Assembly: GCF_046267875.1 (NCBI RefSeq) | Contig: NZ_CP176502.1 | Span: forward strand, 1,798,001-1,862,000 | Origin: Mannheimia glucosida | GTDB lineage: Bacteria > Pseudomonadota > Gammaproteobacteria > Enterobacterales > Pasteurellaceae | Reading direction: 5' to 3' | DNA: 64,000 nt | Part shown: piece by piece, positions 48,691 through 57,787 of the stretch | Position numbering within the stretch: the first letter of the stretch is position 1 | How the letters are laid out: each line of letters starts with the position of its first letter | Notes under the pieces: generated by a model | Databases searched by the model: none | What the model saw: the letters and a program-made list of their open reading frames with translations, nothing else | Told to the model about the DNA's origin: nothing | Made by a program: the position numbers and the translations under genes

Positions 48691-51549
48691 CTAATGAGCC
48701 TCGTCCCAGTTTTCGCCTATGCCGACTTCGGCAATTAGTGGCACTTTGAGGCTAATCGCTTTTTCCATTTCGGTTTTGATTAATTGGCTGTAATGGTCGA
48801 TTTTATCGGCTTTGACTTCAAACACCAATTCATCGTGAACCTGCATAATCATTTTGATTTCATCATTATCACGAATCGCATTATCAATGCCAATCATCGC
48901 CACCTTAATAATATCGGCAGCCGTGCCTTGCATTGGGGCATTAATTGCTACCCGCTCTGCGGCTTTACGCAAAATAGCATTGCCGGATTTAATATCAGGC
49001 AAGTACAAACGGCGACCAAATAGGGTTTCAACATAGCCTTTTTCAACTGCAACTTCACGAATATCGGTCATAAATTGTTGAACTGCTGGGTAACGTTGGA
49101 AGTAGCGATCCATATATTTTTGAGCCTCAGCACGCCCAATCCCTAATTGGTTTGAAAGCCCAAATGACGACATTCCGTAAATCAGCCCGAAGTTAATTGC
49201 TTTCGCACTGCGGCGTTGTTCGGAGGTGACTTCACCTAACTCCACCCCGAAAATTTCGGCAGCGGTAGCACGGTGAATATCTTTGCCCTCCGCAAAGGCG
49301 TTGATCATTCCCTCATCATTCGATAAATGAGCCATAATCCGTAGCTCAATTTGTGAATAGTCGGCAGCGACAATTTTATAACCTTCTCTCGCAACAAAAG
49401 CTTGGCGAATCCGTCTGCCCTCTTCATTGCGGATCGGAATGTTCTGCAAATTCGGATCGCTGGAAGAAAGGCGTCCGGTTGCAGTGACCGCTTGGTTGTA
49501 AGAGGTATGCACCCGCCCTGTTTTTTTGTTAATCAGTTGCGGCAATTTATCGGTGTAGGTGGATTTCAACTTACTTAGCCCACGATGCTCCATTAATAAC
49601 TTCGGCACTAAATGCCCTTGTTGAGCCAACTCGTCTAATACTTCTTCGTTGGTTGAGGGTGCACCTTTTGGCGTTTTCTTCAACACCGGCAAGCCTAATT
49701 TTTCAAACAAAATCTCTTGTAATTGTTTGGTTGAGGCAAGATTGAAGGTTTGTCCTGCCTCTGAATGTACTAATGTTTCAACTTCCGCCAAGCGTTTTTC
49801 AATTTCAGCCGACTGGGTCAATAATTTTTTCGGGTCAATCAACACGCCGTTGCGTTCAATTCGAGAAAGCACGCTCACAAGTGGCATTTCAATTTCATCG
49901 AATAATTTCACCAATTCAGGCTCTTTCTGTAATTTTTCCCACAATACTTGGTGGAGTTTCATCGTTACATCAGCATCTTCTGCGGCATATTCAGCCGCTT
50001 TTGCTATCTCGATTTTATCGAATGTCAGTTGGTTTTTCCCTTTGCCGGCAAGCTCTTCAAACGGAATCGTTTTATGCCCCAAATAACGGGCGGCTAAATC
50101 ATCCATATTGTGACGACCGGTGCTATTTAGGGCGTAAGATTCAATCATCGTATCAAAAGCAACGCCTTGCAGCTCAATACCGTAGTTCGCAAAAATGGTT
50201 AAATCATATTTAATATTCTGCCCGATCTTTTTAATCTCTGGGTTAAGCAAAATCGGCTTGAGTTGGCTTAAGGAAGCGGTCAAATTTAGCTGATTTTTTA
50301 CCAATTCTTCGAAAGACGGGTTTTCTGAACTCTCCTCATCGCCAAACATATCAGCTTGTTGAGGCTGGGCTTTTTGCTTATGCCCAAGCGGAATATAGCA
50401 CGCCTCGCCATTTTCAAGTGCAAAAGAAATACCGACCAAATTAGCCGTCATTGCATCAAGGCTGTCAGTTTCGGTATCCACCGCAATCAAACGTGCCGCC
50501 GAGAGTTTTTCAATCCAGGCTGATAATTTCTGTTCGGTATCAACGGTCTCATATTTGCCGCGATCGATCTCGACCACATTTGCAACATTTTCCTCATTTC
50601 TGACCGCTTGTGTGGCTTGGTAATTATTCGGCACTTTTTCGCTAGTGGTTTGCGTCACCGGGTTAGCGTTTTGGTTTACTTCAAATAACCAACGCTTAAA
50701 TTCGTAGTGCTCAAACAAGGTCGCAAGTTCCGCCCGATCTTGCGGCTGCGTTAAAAGTTGATCGTGAGTGACATCAAGTTCCACATCGGTTTTGATGGTA
50801 GCAAGCAAATAAGATAAATCAGCATTCGCTTTTTCCGCTTCCAATTTTGGGGCAAAATTTTTCGCCCCACGGAAAGAAAGGGTGGCTATTTGATCCAAAT
50901 TAGCATAAATCTGTTCCAGTGAACCGATGCCTTGCAATAAGGCTAATGCGGTCTTTTCTCCTACCCCTTTGACACCCGGAATGTTGTCGGCGGAATCGCC
51001 CATTAATGCCAGAAAGTCGATAATCAATTCAGGTGGAATACCGTATTTTTCGATCACCCCCTCTCGGTCTAGCACGATGTTGTTCATGGTGTTAATCAAC
51101 ATAATGTGATCGTTCACCAGTTGTGCCATATCCTTATCGCCGGTACTGATCAGCACATCTTTGCCGTCTTTAGCGGCTTGCACTGCAAGTGTGCCGATCA
51201 CATCGTCTGCCTCAACGCCTTCAATGGAAATCAACGGGATCCCAAGGGCTTTGATAATACGGTGCAAAGGCTCAATTTGAGGGCGTAAGTCGTCCGGCAT
51301 TGGTGGACGGTGCGATTTATATTGCTCAAACAACTCATCACGGAAGGTTTTCCCCTTGGCATCAAACACCACGGCAATATGGCTTGGGTTCATTTGTGAA
51401 ATCAGGCTTTTTAACATATTCAGCACGCCATACATTGCCCCTGTCGGCTCTCCTAAGCGATTAGTGAGTGGAGGGAAAGCGTGAAATGCTCGATATAAAT
51501 AGGAAGAACCATCCACTAATACCAGTGGATTTTTTGCGATAGTTGCCAT
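48691..51549 (-). CDS. polA: DNA polymerase I
   Basis: Fills gaps and removes RNA primers. The 952 residues carry all three activities. The 5' nuclease domain has VLVDGSSYLYRAFHAFPPL, DDVIGTLA and STGDKDMAQLV. The 3'-5' exonuclease is intact (VDTETDSLDAM near 356-366, NIKYDLTIFANYG, YAAEDADVTMKLH). The polymerase has DYSQIELRIMAHLSNDEG, RRSAKAINFGLIYGMS and MQVHDELVFEV. An exact USS lies in the linker at 50602-50611. Transcribed alone on the minus strand. Confidence 0.98.
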   Translation of the reverse strand: MATIAKNPLVLVDGSSYLYRAFHAFPPLTNRLGEPTGAMYGVLNMLKSLISQMNPSHIAVVFDAKGKTFRDELFEQYKSHRPPMPDDLRPQIEPLHRIIKALGIPLISIEGVEADDVIGTLAVQAAKDGKDVLISTGDKDMAQLVNDHIMLINTMNNIVLDREGVIEKYGIPPELIIDFLALMGDSADNIPGVKGVGEKTALALLQGIGSLEQIYANLDQIATLSFRGAKNFAPKLEAEKANADLSYLLATIKTDVELDVTHDQLLTQPQDRAELATLFEHYEFKRWLFEVNQNANPVTQTTSEKVPNNYQATQAVRNEENVANVVEIDRGKYETVDTEQKLSAWIEKLSAARLIAVDTETDSLDAMTANLVGISFALENGEACYIPLGHKQKAQPQQADMFGDEESSENPSFEELVKNQLNLTASLSQLKPILLNPEIKKIGQNIKYDLTIFANYGIELQGVAFDTMIESYALNSTGRHNMDDLAARYLGHKTIPFEELAGKGKNQLTFDKIEIAKAAEYAAEDADVTMKLHQVLWEKLQKEPELVKLFDEIEMPLVSVLSRIERNGVLIDPKKLLTQSAEIEKRLAEVETLVHSEAGQTFNLASTKQLQEILFEKLGLPVLKKTPKGAPSTNEEVLDELAQQGHLVPKLLMEHRGLSKLKSTYTDKLPQLINKKTGRVHTSYNQAVTATGRLSSSDPNLQNIPIRNEEGRRIRQAFVAREGYKIVAADYSQIELRIMAHLSNDEGMINAFAEGKDIHRATAAEIFGVELGEVTSEQRRSAKAINFGLIYGMSSFGLSNQLGIGRAEAQKYMDRYFQRYPAVQQFMTDIREVAVEKGYVETLFGRRLYLPDIKSGNAILRKAAERVAINAPMQGTAADIIKVAMIGIDNAIRDNDEIKMIMQVHDELVFEVKADKIDHYSQLIKTEMEKAISLKVPLIAEVGIGENWDEAH
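50602..50611 (-). repeat. Uptake signal sequence inside polA
   Basis: Exact GACCGCTTGT within the variable linker between the 5' nuclease and 3' exonuclease domains, read in the protein as TQAVR. Confidence 0.85.
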
Positions 51550-51617
51550 AAAAATCTCTTTATAATCAAATAAATATTGGCGTTATTATACAAGAATAGG
51601 CGAAAAATAGGATAAAA

Positions 51618-51651
51618 AAAGCGTATTTCTGCTATTGCAAAAATACGCTTT
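51618..51651 (-). terminator. Terminator of the YdgA-family gene
   Basis: AAAGCGTATTT/AAATACGCTTT, 11 base pairs with a 12-base loop, followed on the minus strand by TTTTATCC. Confidence 0.85.
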
Positions 51652-51667
51652 AATTAAGTGAATGAGA

Positions 51668-53071
51668 TTAGTGACCGAGTGAACTTACACCCATCATAAT
51701 CATAAACAGAGCCATTTGAAGTTCATCTTCGCTCAGTTCAAGTCCGTTTAAATGCACTTTACCGTTATCTACCGTTAATTCAACCATCACTTTGTTATTA
51801 TCAACTACTCTTAAGCTATTCTCTTGTGCATTGGCAAAAACAGCATCAACTTGTTGTTTGGCTATAGTTTTTGCCTCTTCTTCGCTTAATTTCTCTCTTA
51901 CCATTGAGATTTGTCGAACAATATCTTCTGCATAATCACGATTCACACTTGAGGTAAATTTACTTGTCGCTACCGCTTTTAGCACACTATTTAAGTCGCT
52001 TATAGCTTTCGCATCAAACTGAGCTACATTTAATAATAATGCTAAATCAAACTTACCTTTACTATTTTCAAACGATACATTATTAATATGAAATTTAACC
52101 GACTTTGCTAATAATGCTAAGGCTAACTCGCCAGTCTGCTCATTTTCAAAAGCTTTAGGATCAGAAAGTGCCACTGAAACTTGATCAGATAATTGTGCAT
52201 CAAAGTCTAACGCCATATCTAGATTAAACTTACCAAACTCAATACCTCCAATATTCACAGAGGCTGCATCTAAAGTACCTGTTGAAACAACTCGATCACC
52301 TTTTAACGTATTTTCACCCTTGAACGCAATATCTGTAATAAGGGAATTTCCGTCCCCATTCTGAAGTTGGAGTGAGATTGTTTTGATTTTTCCACTACCT
52401 TTACCCAAACCTAAATTTGCATAGCCTTGGTTATCGCCTGTATGAATATCATAAGATATACCTTGAATTTGGAAATTGCCGTCTTCGGCTTTCACATCCA
52501 ACTTATCCCACTGAACCTTAGCCACTGCATTTTCGCCATTTTTGTCGTAGCTATATTCTATTTTAACCGGGGTGCTTTCAACCGAGGTTTTATCTTTACT
52601 AAATTTAACCGGAGAGAGCGCAAATTCTCCCTCAGCATCACCAGAATAACTAATATTGGTAGTACCTGAACCTAGCTGCTCTCCAACCACTTTTTTAAAT
52701 TGCTCAGGTGCTTGAATACGGTTTTCCAGGCTCATCATTACCGGAGCAAAGTTAAATTTGGCTAAACGATTAAGCGGTAGTGGACCGTGATAAATAGTAT
52801 CATTGCCGATTACATCAAATTTTTCGCCATCAAACATATCAATTTCTATACGATATTTCGCATCGGAGCTAAAGAAATGGCGCTCAATTTGCACATCTTT
52901 AATTTCTACTTTACTACCATATTGGCTATTAATATGTTTAAGTTGATTATTTGTTTGAATAATCAGTTGCTGATATTTTTCTTCAACCTGCTTACCTGTG
53001 TACCAACTTCCTCCAACCGCAACTGCGCCAACAATAGCAACTAGCGAAATAGCAATTTTTGTTAATTTCAT
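51668..53071 (-). CDS. YdgA family (DUF945) protein
   Basis: 467 residues resembling E. coli YdgA (502). An N-terminal hydrophobic segment (about 5-22, IAISLVAIVGAVAVGGSWYT) is a signal anchor, and the body is predicted periplasmic. Family traits are the WYTGKQVEEKYQQLI start, IYHGPLPL near 93-100, and repeated beta-strand segments ending in a short hydrophobic C-terminus MALFMIMMGVSSL. Function unknown in the family. It begins 26 bases after the sialidase stop, so the two may be co-transcribed. Confidence 0.85.
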   Translation of the reverse strand: MKLTKIAISLVAIVGAVAVGGSWYTGKQVEEKYQQLIIQTNNQLKHINSQYGSKVEIKDVQIERHFFSSDAKYRIEIDMFDGEKFDVIGNDTIYHGPLPLNRLAKFNFAPVMMSLENRIQAPEQFKKVVGEQLGSGTTNISYSGDAEGEFALSPVKFSKDKTSVESTPVKIEYSYDKNGENAVAKVQWDKLDVKAEDGNFQIQGISYDIHTGDNQGYANLGLGKGSGKIKTISLQLQNGDGNSLITDIAFKGENTLKGDRVVSTGTLDAASVNIGGIEFGKFNLDMALDFDAQLSDQVSVALSDPKAFENEQTGELALALLAKSVKFHINNVSFENSKGKFDLALLLNVAQFDAKAISDLNSVLKAVATSKFTSSVNRDYAEDIVRQISMVREKLSEEEAKTIAKQQVDAVFANAQENSLRVVDNNKVMVELTVDNGKVHLNGLELSEDELQMALFMIMMGVSSLGH

Positions 53072-53097
53072 AAATTTCCTTTAATTTGTAAAAAATA

Positions 53098-54666
53098 CTA
53101 AAAAAATGACCGCTTGTAGTGGTTTAGCTTATCATCTTTTAAGATCTGTTCAACCTCTAATCGAATATATCTGATTTCACCACCGACTTTTTCATATAAC
53201 AGCCCGACCTTGCCATCAGGCAATTCTGCAAGGCTACTGTAGCCAAAGGTTTCATTCTCATCAGTAACTTGAATATGATCTTGCCAGTCTATGCGGTTAT
53301 TCGCCTTGATTTCACCAATCCAAACTCGTCCGTTCATTCTTTTCCACATCTGCTTGGAATGAGCATTAGAGAGCAACACATAGGTTTTATCGTTAATTTC
53401 TTTTGAATATTTAATCGCCGACAATTGCGTATAGGAATTGAGTAACTCCGCATCAAGCTCGCTACTTTGCCAAGTCATACCTTCGGTATTGCTACTAGAC
53501 ACCAATACATTGCCTTTGTTGGTACGGGTAAAAAGCATTATCGTGCCATCATTGAGTTCGACAATATGCGATTCGCTCGCCTTATAAGGAGCTTTATTAC
53601 CATTAAATTTAATCGGGGTTTCACCCATTACCCAAGTTTTTCCACCGTCTTCGCTTTTGATGACCGCAGTCAGTTCATTATCATTTTGGTCAATAAAATA
53701 AACCGGTACTAATAGCGAACCACTTTCTAACTGTACACCTGTGCCGGGACCGGTACCGAGAAATTTCATTGAATCGGTTTTAAGCTGTGGGTTTAAATCA
53801 ACCGGGTTAGACCACGTTTTGCCGTTGTCATCACTGTAAATCAACCATAAATAACTGGTTTTCTGTATCGCAAACGGAGCGGAACGATTAAACTCTTTTT
53901 GTGAGGAGAGAAAAATATTGCCTTGATAATTTGCCTCACTCACCTCTCCTAAATATACATCGCCGAGATCACGATAGGCTTTATCAGGATCGCCTTTGGT
54001 GACGACTTGGTAATCTGTCGGGCGGTTTTGAGCGTCATACACTCGGCTTAAATGGTGATTTTGCTCTCGCAAGGTATAAGTTTCGCCTTTACCAACCAGT
54101 TTTAAAAAGGCTTTATCATCAATTTTGGTATAACCATTGCCTAACGAATTGGCAGGATTGGCGGGCTCTCTTTTGCCTTGATAGGTAATCTGGCTGTGAA
54201 TACCGCTGGATTCCGGGTACATATCCACCAGCAAGAAAATGCGTTCGGACTCTTTATCTTGCACCATCACCGGGTCAATCACAAAGGCGGATTGGGTATT
54301 TTCAAAATTAGGGGCATTGTAAGGTTGCTCAATTAAATCGATCACCACTTGGTCGTTCTGCCAAGTTTTGCCGTTATCCAAACTACGGCGAATAACCAAA
54401 TCAATATTGCCCCAATCTTTGTTATCAAATTCGTGCTTATCGATTGCTGCTAACACAATGCCGTCTTCAGTAGTGAGCAATGAGGGAATGCGGTAATTTC
54501 TTGCCGATTTATTTGCTATAAATAGTGGTTTTTCTTGCTCAATAACAATGTTGTTCGCAATTTCCAGCTCTTGTTCGCCATAGCCATTCACCGCCCCAAT
54601 GGTTTGTTTAGCGTAGCTATAAGGGAGAAAAAGGCAAAATAAGCAAAATGGGATAACAGATTTCAT
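53098..54666 (-). CDS. nanH: Secreted sialidase (neuraminidase)
   Basis: Releases sialic acid from host glycans, giving the cell nutrient and sugar for surface sialylation. From the ATG at 54666 it is 522 residues with a signal peptide (MKSVIPFCLFCLFLPYSYA). The sialidase fold shows the RIP motif NYRIPSLLTTEDG, four Asp boxes (SLDNGKTW, SDDNGKTW, SEDGGKTW and a weaker SNTEGMTW) and the C-terminal YSSLAELPDGKVGLLYEK with the nucleophile Tyr region. It lies among housekeeping genes, not next to nan genes. The last seven residues, HYKRSFF, are encoded by an uptake sequence. A TTG start five codons earlier is possible; neither start has a strong ribosome site. Confidence 0.93.
   Translation of the reverse strand: MKSVIPFCLFCLFLPYSYAKQTIGAVNGYGEQELEIANNIVIEQEKPLFIANKSARNYRIPSLLTTEDGIVLAAIDKHEFDNKDWGNIDLVIRRSLDNGKTWQNDQVVIDLIEQPYNAPNFENTQSAFVIDPVMVQDKESERIFLLVDMYPESSGIHSQITYQGKREPANPANSLGNGYTKIDDKAFLKLVGKGETYTLREQNHHLSRVYDAQNRPTDYQVVTKGDPDKAYRDLGDVYLGEVSEANYQGNIFLSSQKEFNRSAPFAIQKTSYLWLIYSDDNGKTWSNPVDLNPQLKTDSMKFLGTGPGTGVQLESGSLLVPVYFIDQNDNELTAVIKSEDGGKTWVMGETPIKFNGNKAPYKASESHIVELNDGTIMLFTRTNKGNVLVSSSNTEGMTWQSSELDAELLNSYTQLSAIKYSKEINDKTYVLLSNAHSKQMWKRMNGRVWIGEIKANNRIDWQDHIQVTDENETFGYSSLAELPDGKVGLLYEKVGGEIRYIRLEVEQILKDDKLNHYKRSFF
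53108..53117 (-). repeat. USS forming the 3' end of the sialidase gene
   Basis: Exact GACCGCTTGT inside the last codons of nanH, read as Y-K-R-S before two Phe codons and the stop. Confidence 0.9.
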
Positions 54667-54732
54667 AGTGTGTAGGTTCAAAATTTAGGCTGTGTATTCT
54701 AGCCTAACGTATTAATTTTGAACAGTAAAACA

Positions 54733-54767
54733 AAACGCTTTTAACCGTTTTTTAGTTAAAAGCGTTT
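54733..54767 (-). terminator. trpA terminator
   Basis: Perfect 13-base-pair stem AAACGCTTTTAAC/GTTAAAAGCGTTT with a 9-base loop, then TGTTTT on the minus strand. Confidence 0.85.
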
Positions 54768-54786
54768 GCAAATTTTTTCAAAAAAT

Positions 54787-54796
54787 GACCGCTTGT
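54787..54796 (-). repeat. Uptake signal sequence after trpA
   Basis: Exact GACCGCTTGT between the trpA stop and its terminator hairpin; unpaired. Confidence 0.85.
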
Positions 54797-54799
54797 CGT

Positions 54800-55606
54800 T
54801 TACTTAGTAGCCGCTTTCATCACTTGTACAAATTCGGCAAGTTCTTTGAGCAAATTAGCTTGGTTAGATAAATTACGTTCAATAATTTTCACAATCGCTG
54901 AGCCTGAAATCGCCCCGTCTGCTCCGAGCCTTAACGCCTCTTTCACCTGTTCAGGTTTGGCAATGCCAAAACCTTGTAAGATAGGTGCAGTTCCGGTTTG
55001 TTTCAAACTTTCCACTAAATTATCTAAATTACTTGCGTGAGCTTGGTTTTCGGCACTGGTTACACCGGCACGGGAAACTAAATAAGTGTAACCTTTGGTT
55101 AATTGAGAAATCCGTTCAATAGTTTGTTGATCGGCATTCGGTGGGCAAATAAACACCGGCTGAATACCATATTTTTCAGCGGTTGGCACAAACTCTTGTG
55201 CAGCCAAAACCGGTAAATCAGCAATCAACACCGCATCAACACCGCTTTGTTGGCAGCGTTGGAAAAACACTTCGGCGGTTGGCACAAAAATCAAATTGGC
55301 ACACAGCAGTAAACCGATAGGAATGTCCGGATACTTGGCTCGAATTTTGGCAATTAGCTCAAAACAGCTATCGGTGCTGTAACCACCGTCTAAAGCTCGT
55401 TTATTGGCAGCTTGAATCACCGGTCCGTCTAACAGCGGGTCAGAAAACGGAAAGCCTAGCTCTAACGCATCAGCCCCATTTTTAATCAGCGTGTCGATAA
55501 TCTCAAAACTGCGGTCAAAATCAGGATCGCATAATGTCACAAACGGCACAAAAGCCCCTTCGTTTTTTGCTTTTAATGCGGTAAATAGCGTATCAAAGCG
55601 GCTCAT
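54800..55606 (-). CDS. trpA: Tryptophan synthase alpha subunit
   Basis: Splits indole-3-glycerol phosphate to indole, which is channelled to TrpB. From the ATG at 55606 it is 268 residues, as in E. coli. The catalytic residues E49 (ADALELGFPFSDPL) and D60 (LLDGPVIQ) are at the E. coli numbers. GYTYLVSRAGVTS and the phosphate-binding QGFGIAKPEQV and GADGAISGSAIV are intact. The ribosome site GGAGGAG lies inside the end of trpB; the two genes are one base apart. Confidence 0.98.
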   Translation of the reverse strand: MSRFDTLFTALKAKNEGAFVPFVTLCDPDFDRSFEIIDTLIKNGADALELGFPFSDPLLDGPVIQAANKRALDGGYSTDSCFELIAKIRAKYPDIPIGLLLCANLIFVPTAEVFFQRCQQSGVDAVLIADLPVLAAQEFVPTAEKYGIQPVFICPPNADQQTIERISQLTKGYTYLVSRAGVTSAENQAHASNLDNLVESLKQTGTAPILQGFGIAKPEQVKEALRLGADGAISGSAIVKIIERNLSNQANLLKELAEFVQVMKAATK

Positions 55607-55607
55607 T

Positions 55608-56798
55608 TTACTCTCCTCCATTTAAAATTTTATCCACAGTGAAAATGTCTTTATCGCCTCGACCCGATAAATTCACTACTAATAACTGCTCTTTTTCAGG
55701 GTTTTGTTGAATCATTTTTAACGCATAGGCTAAAGCGTGAGAAGATTCTAACGCAGGAATAATGCCTTCATTTTTAGCTAATGCTTGGAATGCCTCTAAA
55801 GCCTCTGCATCGGTAATCGATACATATTCAGCTCGCCCTGTCGCATTTAAATAAGCGTGTTGCGGCCCGACAGAAGGGAAATCTAAGCCCGCTGAAATGG
55901 AGTAAGATTCTTCAATTTGTCCGTCTTTATCTTGCATAATCGGCGATTTCATACCGAAATAGATCCCCGTTGTACCGTGTTTGAGCGGTGCCCCGTGTTC
56001 GCCGGTTTCAATTCCTTTTCCAGCCGGTTCAACACCGATTAATTTGACTGATTGCTCTTCGATGAAATCCGCAAACATACCGATAGCATTTGAGCCACCG
56101 CCTACCGCTGCGATTACCGCATCAGGCAAGCGGTCTTCTTTTGCTAAAATTTGACGTTTGGTCTCTTCACCAATCATTTTTTGAAATTCACGCACCATTG
56201 TCGGGAATGGGTGCGGGCCGGCTGCTGTACCGATTAGGTAATGGGTAGTATCATAATTTGCTGCCCAATCCCGCATTGCCTCGCAACAGGCATCTTTGAG
56301 CGAGCAAGAGCCTTTTTGTACCGGAATCACCTCGGCCCCCATTAAACGCATACGGAACACATTTGGCGACTGGCGTTCCACATCTTTTGCACCCATATAC
56401 ACCACACAAGGCATTCCCAACATCGCACACGCTAATGCCGTTGCCACGCCGTGCTGTCCTGCTCCTGTTTCGGCAATAATGCGAGTTTTACCCATTCGTT
56501 TGGCAAGTAAGATTTGCCCTAGCACTTGGTTGGTTTTATGTGCCCCACCGTGCAAGAGATCTTCACGTTTTAAATAGAGTTTGGTTTTGCTCCCTTTGGT
56601 TAAATTACGGCAAAGGGTTAAGGCAGTCGGGCGACCGGCATAATTTTTGAGTAAATCGGCAAATTCAGCTTGGAATGTTGGGTCTTGCTGAGCATCTACA
56701 AAGGCTTGTTCTAATTCTTTTAGCACCGGCACTAAAATTTCCGGCACATACATACCACCAAATTCACCAAAATAAGGATTAAGAAGTATGTCTGACAT
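55608..56798 (-). CDS. trpB: Tryptophan synthase beta subunit
   Basis: The PLP enzyme that joins indole and serine into tryptophan. The 396 residues match the family: the N-terminal PYFGEFGGMYVPEILVP, the PLP lysine K88 in LLHGGAHKTNQV, the phosphate loop AAVGGGSNAIGMF near 230-242, and the C-terminal LLVVNLSGRGDKD. trpE, trpG, trpD and trpC are not here; the trp pathway is split between loci, as in H. influenzae. It follows ydfG by 11 bases. Confidence 0.98.
   Translation of the reverse strand: MSDILLNPYFGEFGGMYVPEILVPVLKELEQAFVDAQQDPTFQAEFADLLKNYAGRPTALTLCRNLTKGSKTKLYLKREDLLHGGAHKTNQVLGQILLAKRMGKTRIIAETGAGQHGVATALACAMLGMPCVVYMGAKDVERQSPNVFRMRLMGAEVIPVQKGSCSLKDACCEAMRDWAANYDTTHYLIGTAAGPHPFPTMVREFQKMIGEETKRQILAKEDRLPDAVIAAVGGGSNAIGMFADFIEEQSVKLIGVEPAGKGIETGEHGAPLKHGTTGIYFGMKSPIMQDKDGQIEESYSISAGLDFPSVGPQHAYLNATGRAEYVSITDAEALEAFQALAKNEGIIPALESSHALAYALKMIQQNPEKEQLLVVNLSGRGDKDIFTVDKILNGGE
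56127..56136 (+). repeat. USS variant inside trpB
   Basis: GCAAGCGGTC (9/10) in the trpB coding sequence, read on the minus strand as R-L-P. Confidence 0.6.
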
Positions 56799-56809
56799 AA
56801 TATTTCCTT

Positions 56810-57562
56810 TTAAATATTTCTCGCTACATTTAAGGCAGAAGAAGTTTGAGCCACCGGCATCACTTCAACCCGATTAATATTAACGTGTTCAGGTTGTTGA
56901 TTCAGCCAAAGTACAATATTTGCCACATCTTCCGGGCGAACAAACTGCACGTTTTCATAAACTTTAGCCGCTTTTTCATCATCGCCTTTAAAGCGTACAT
57001 TTGAAAATTCCGTCCCGCCACATAACCCCGGCTCAACATTGGAAACACGCACTTTAGTGCCGGCTAAATCTGCCCGCAAATTTAAGCTAAACTGTTTCAC
57101 AAAGGCTTTAGTACCACCATATACATTACCGCCCGGGTAGGGGTAAGTGCCGGCAATCGAGCCGATATTAATAATATGCCCACTGTTCCGCTCCACCATT
57201 TCAGGCAAAACTAAGCGTGTCATCGTTACCAATCCTTTAATATTGGTATCGATCATTTGATACCAGTCGTTCAAATCTGCTTTCTGTGCAGGTTCTAAGC
57301 CGAGTGCAAGGCCTGCATTGTTTACTAATAAATCAATTTGTTGCCACGCTTTAGGGCGGCTATTCAATGCTTTTTCGACCTCATCGGGCTGTTGAATATC
57401 AAATGCAAGCGGTAGAAATTTATCGCCAAATTGCAAATGCAGTTCTTCTAAACGCTCTGCCCGTCTGCCCGTGCCAATTACTTTATAACCCGATTGAAGC
57501 AATAATTTACAAATTGCCAACCCAAAGCCTGCGGTTGCTCCTGTGACTAATGCTATTTTCAT
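56810..57562 (-). CDS. ydfG: SDR oxidoreductase YdfG-like
   Basis: An NADP-dependent short-chain dehydrogenase. E. coli YdfG oxidises serine, allo-threonine and 3-hydroxypropionate-type acids. The 250 residues align along their length with it: TGATAGFG (7-14), LVNNAGLALG (79-88), catalytic S135, Y148 and K152 (NVYGGTKAF), and the C-terminal HVNINRVEVMPVAQT. It is the promoter-proximal gene of ydfG-trpB-trpA and is preceded by a TrpR operator, so it is part of the tryptophan regulon. GAGGGTG is the ribosome site. Confidence 0.93.
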   Translation of the reverse strand: MKIALVTGATAGFGLAICKLLLQSGYKVIGTGRRAERLEELHLQFGDKFLPLAFDIQQPDEVEKALNSRPKAWQQIDLLVNNAGLALGLEPAQKADLNDWYQMIDTNIKGLVTMTRLVLPEMVERNSGHIINIGSIAGTYPYPGGNVYGGTKAFVKQFSLNLRADLAGTKVRVSNVEPGLCGGTEFSNVRFKGDDEKAAKVYENVQFVRPEDVANIVLWLNQQPEHVNINRVEVMPVAQTSSALNVARNI

Positions 57563-57585
57563 CTTTTCACCCTCAAATTTAAAAT

Positions 57586-57603
57586 GTACTATTAAAGTAG
57601 TAC
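57586..57603 (-). promoter_or_regulatory. TrpR operator
   Basis: The perfect half-sites GTACTA and TAGTAC are separated by TTAAAG, matching the E. coli trp operator core GTACTAGTTAACTAGTAC at 15 of 18 bases. Centre about 32 bases before the ydfG start codon, over the -10 region. Confidence 0.8.
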
Positions 57604-57622
57604 AAAAAATTTAAAATTGCAA
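57594..57622 (-). promoter_or_regulatory. ydfG-trpBA promoter
   Basis: TTGCAA (57617-57622), 17 bases, TACTTT (57594-57599). The -10 lies inside the TrpR operator, so repressor and polymerase would exclude each other. Confidence 0.5.
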
Positions 57623-57642
57623 GAAATAATATTGCCATAAAA

Positions 57643-57668
57643 GAAAAAAGCGTACCAAAAGGTACGCT
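57643..57668 (-). terminator. Terminator downstream of the NhaC-family gene
   Basis: AGCGTACC, loop TTTT, GGTACGCT then TTTTTC on the minus strand. It lies 120 bases after the carrier stop and just before the ydfG promoter. Confidence 0.85.
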
Positions 57669-57787
57669 AATGCTAGGAGGATCTTATTTTAAGATTTATA
57701 TAACACAACATTCGATATCCATATCTTGAGTGCTATTTTATCTCATCAATAAATCTCATTCTGTGATTCCCTTCACATTTTCAGAAA

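Noticed and set aside
49649..50213. Two 145-codon plus-strand ORFs opposite polA
   Set aside because: Antisense shadows of a conserved polymerase gene; overlapping each other in different frames.
57670..57787. Mini-ORFs (MRFIDEIK, MDIECCVI) upstream of the terminator before ydfG, a possible leader peptide for trp attenuation
   Set aside because: They contain no Trp codons, lie before the terminator and on the wrong side of the TrpR-regulated promoter, and only one has a ribosome-site-like sequence.
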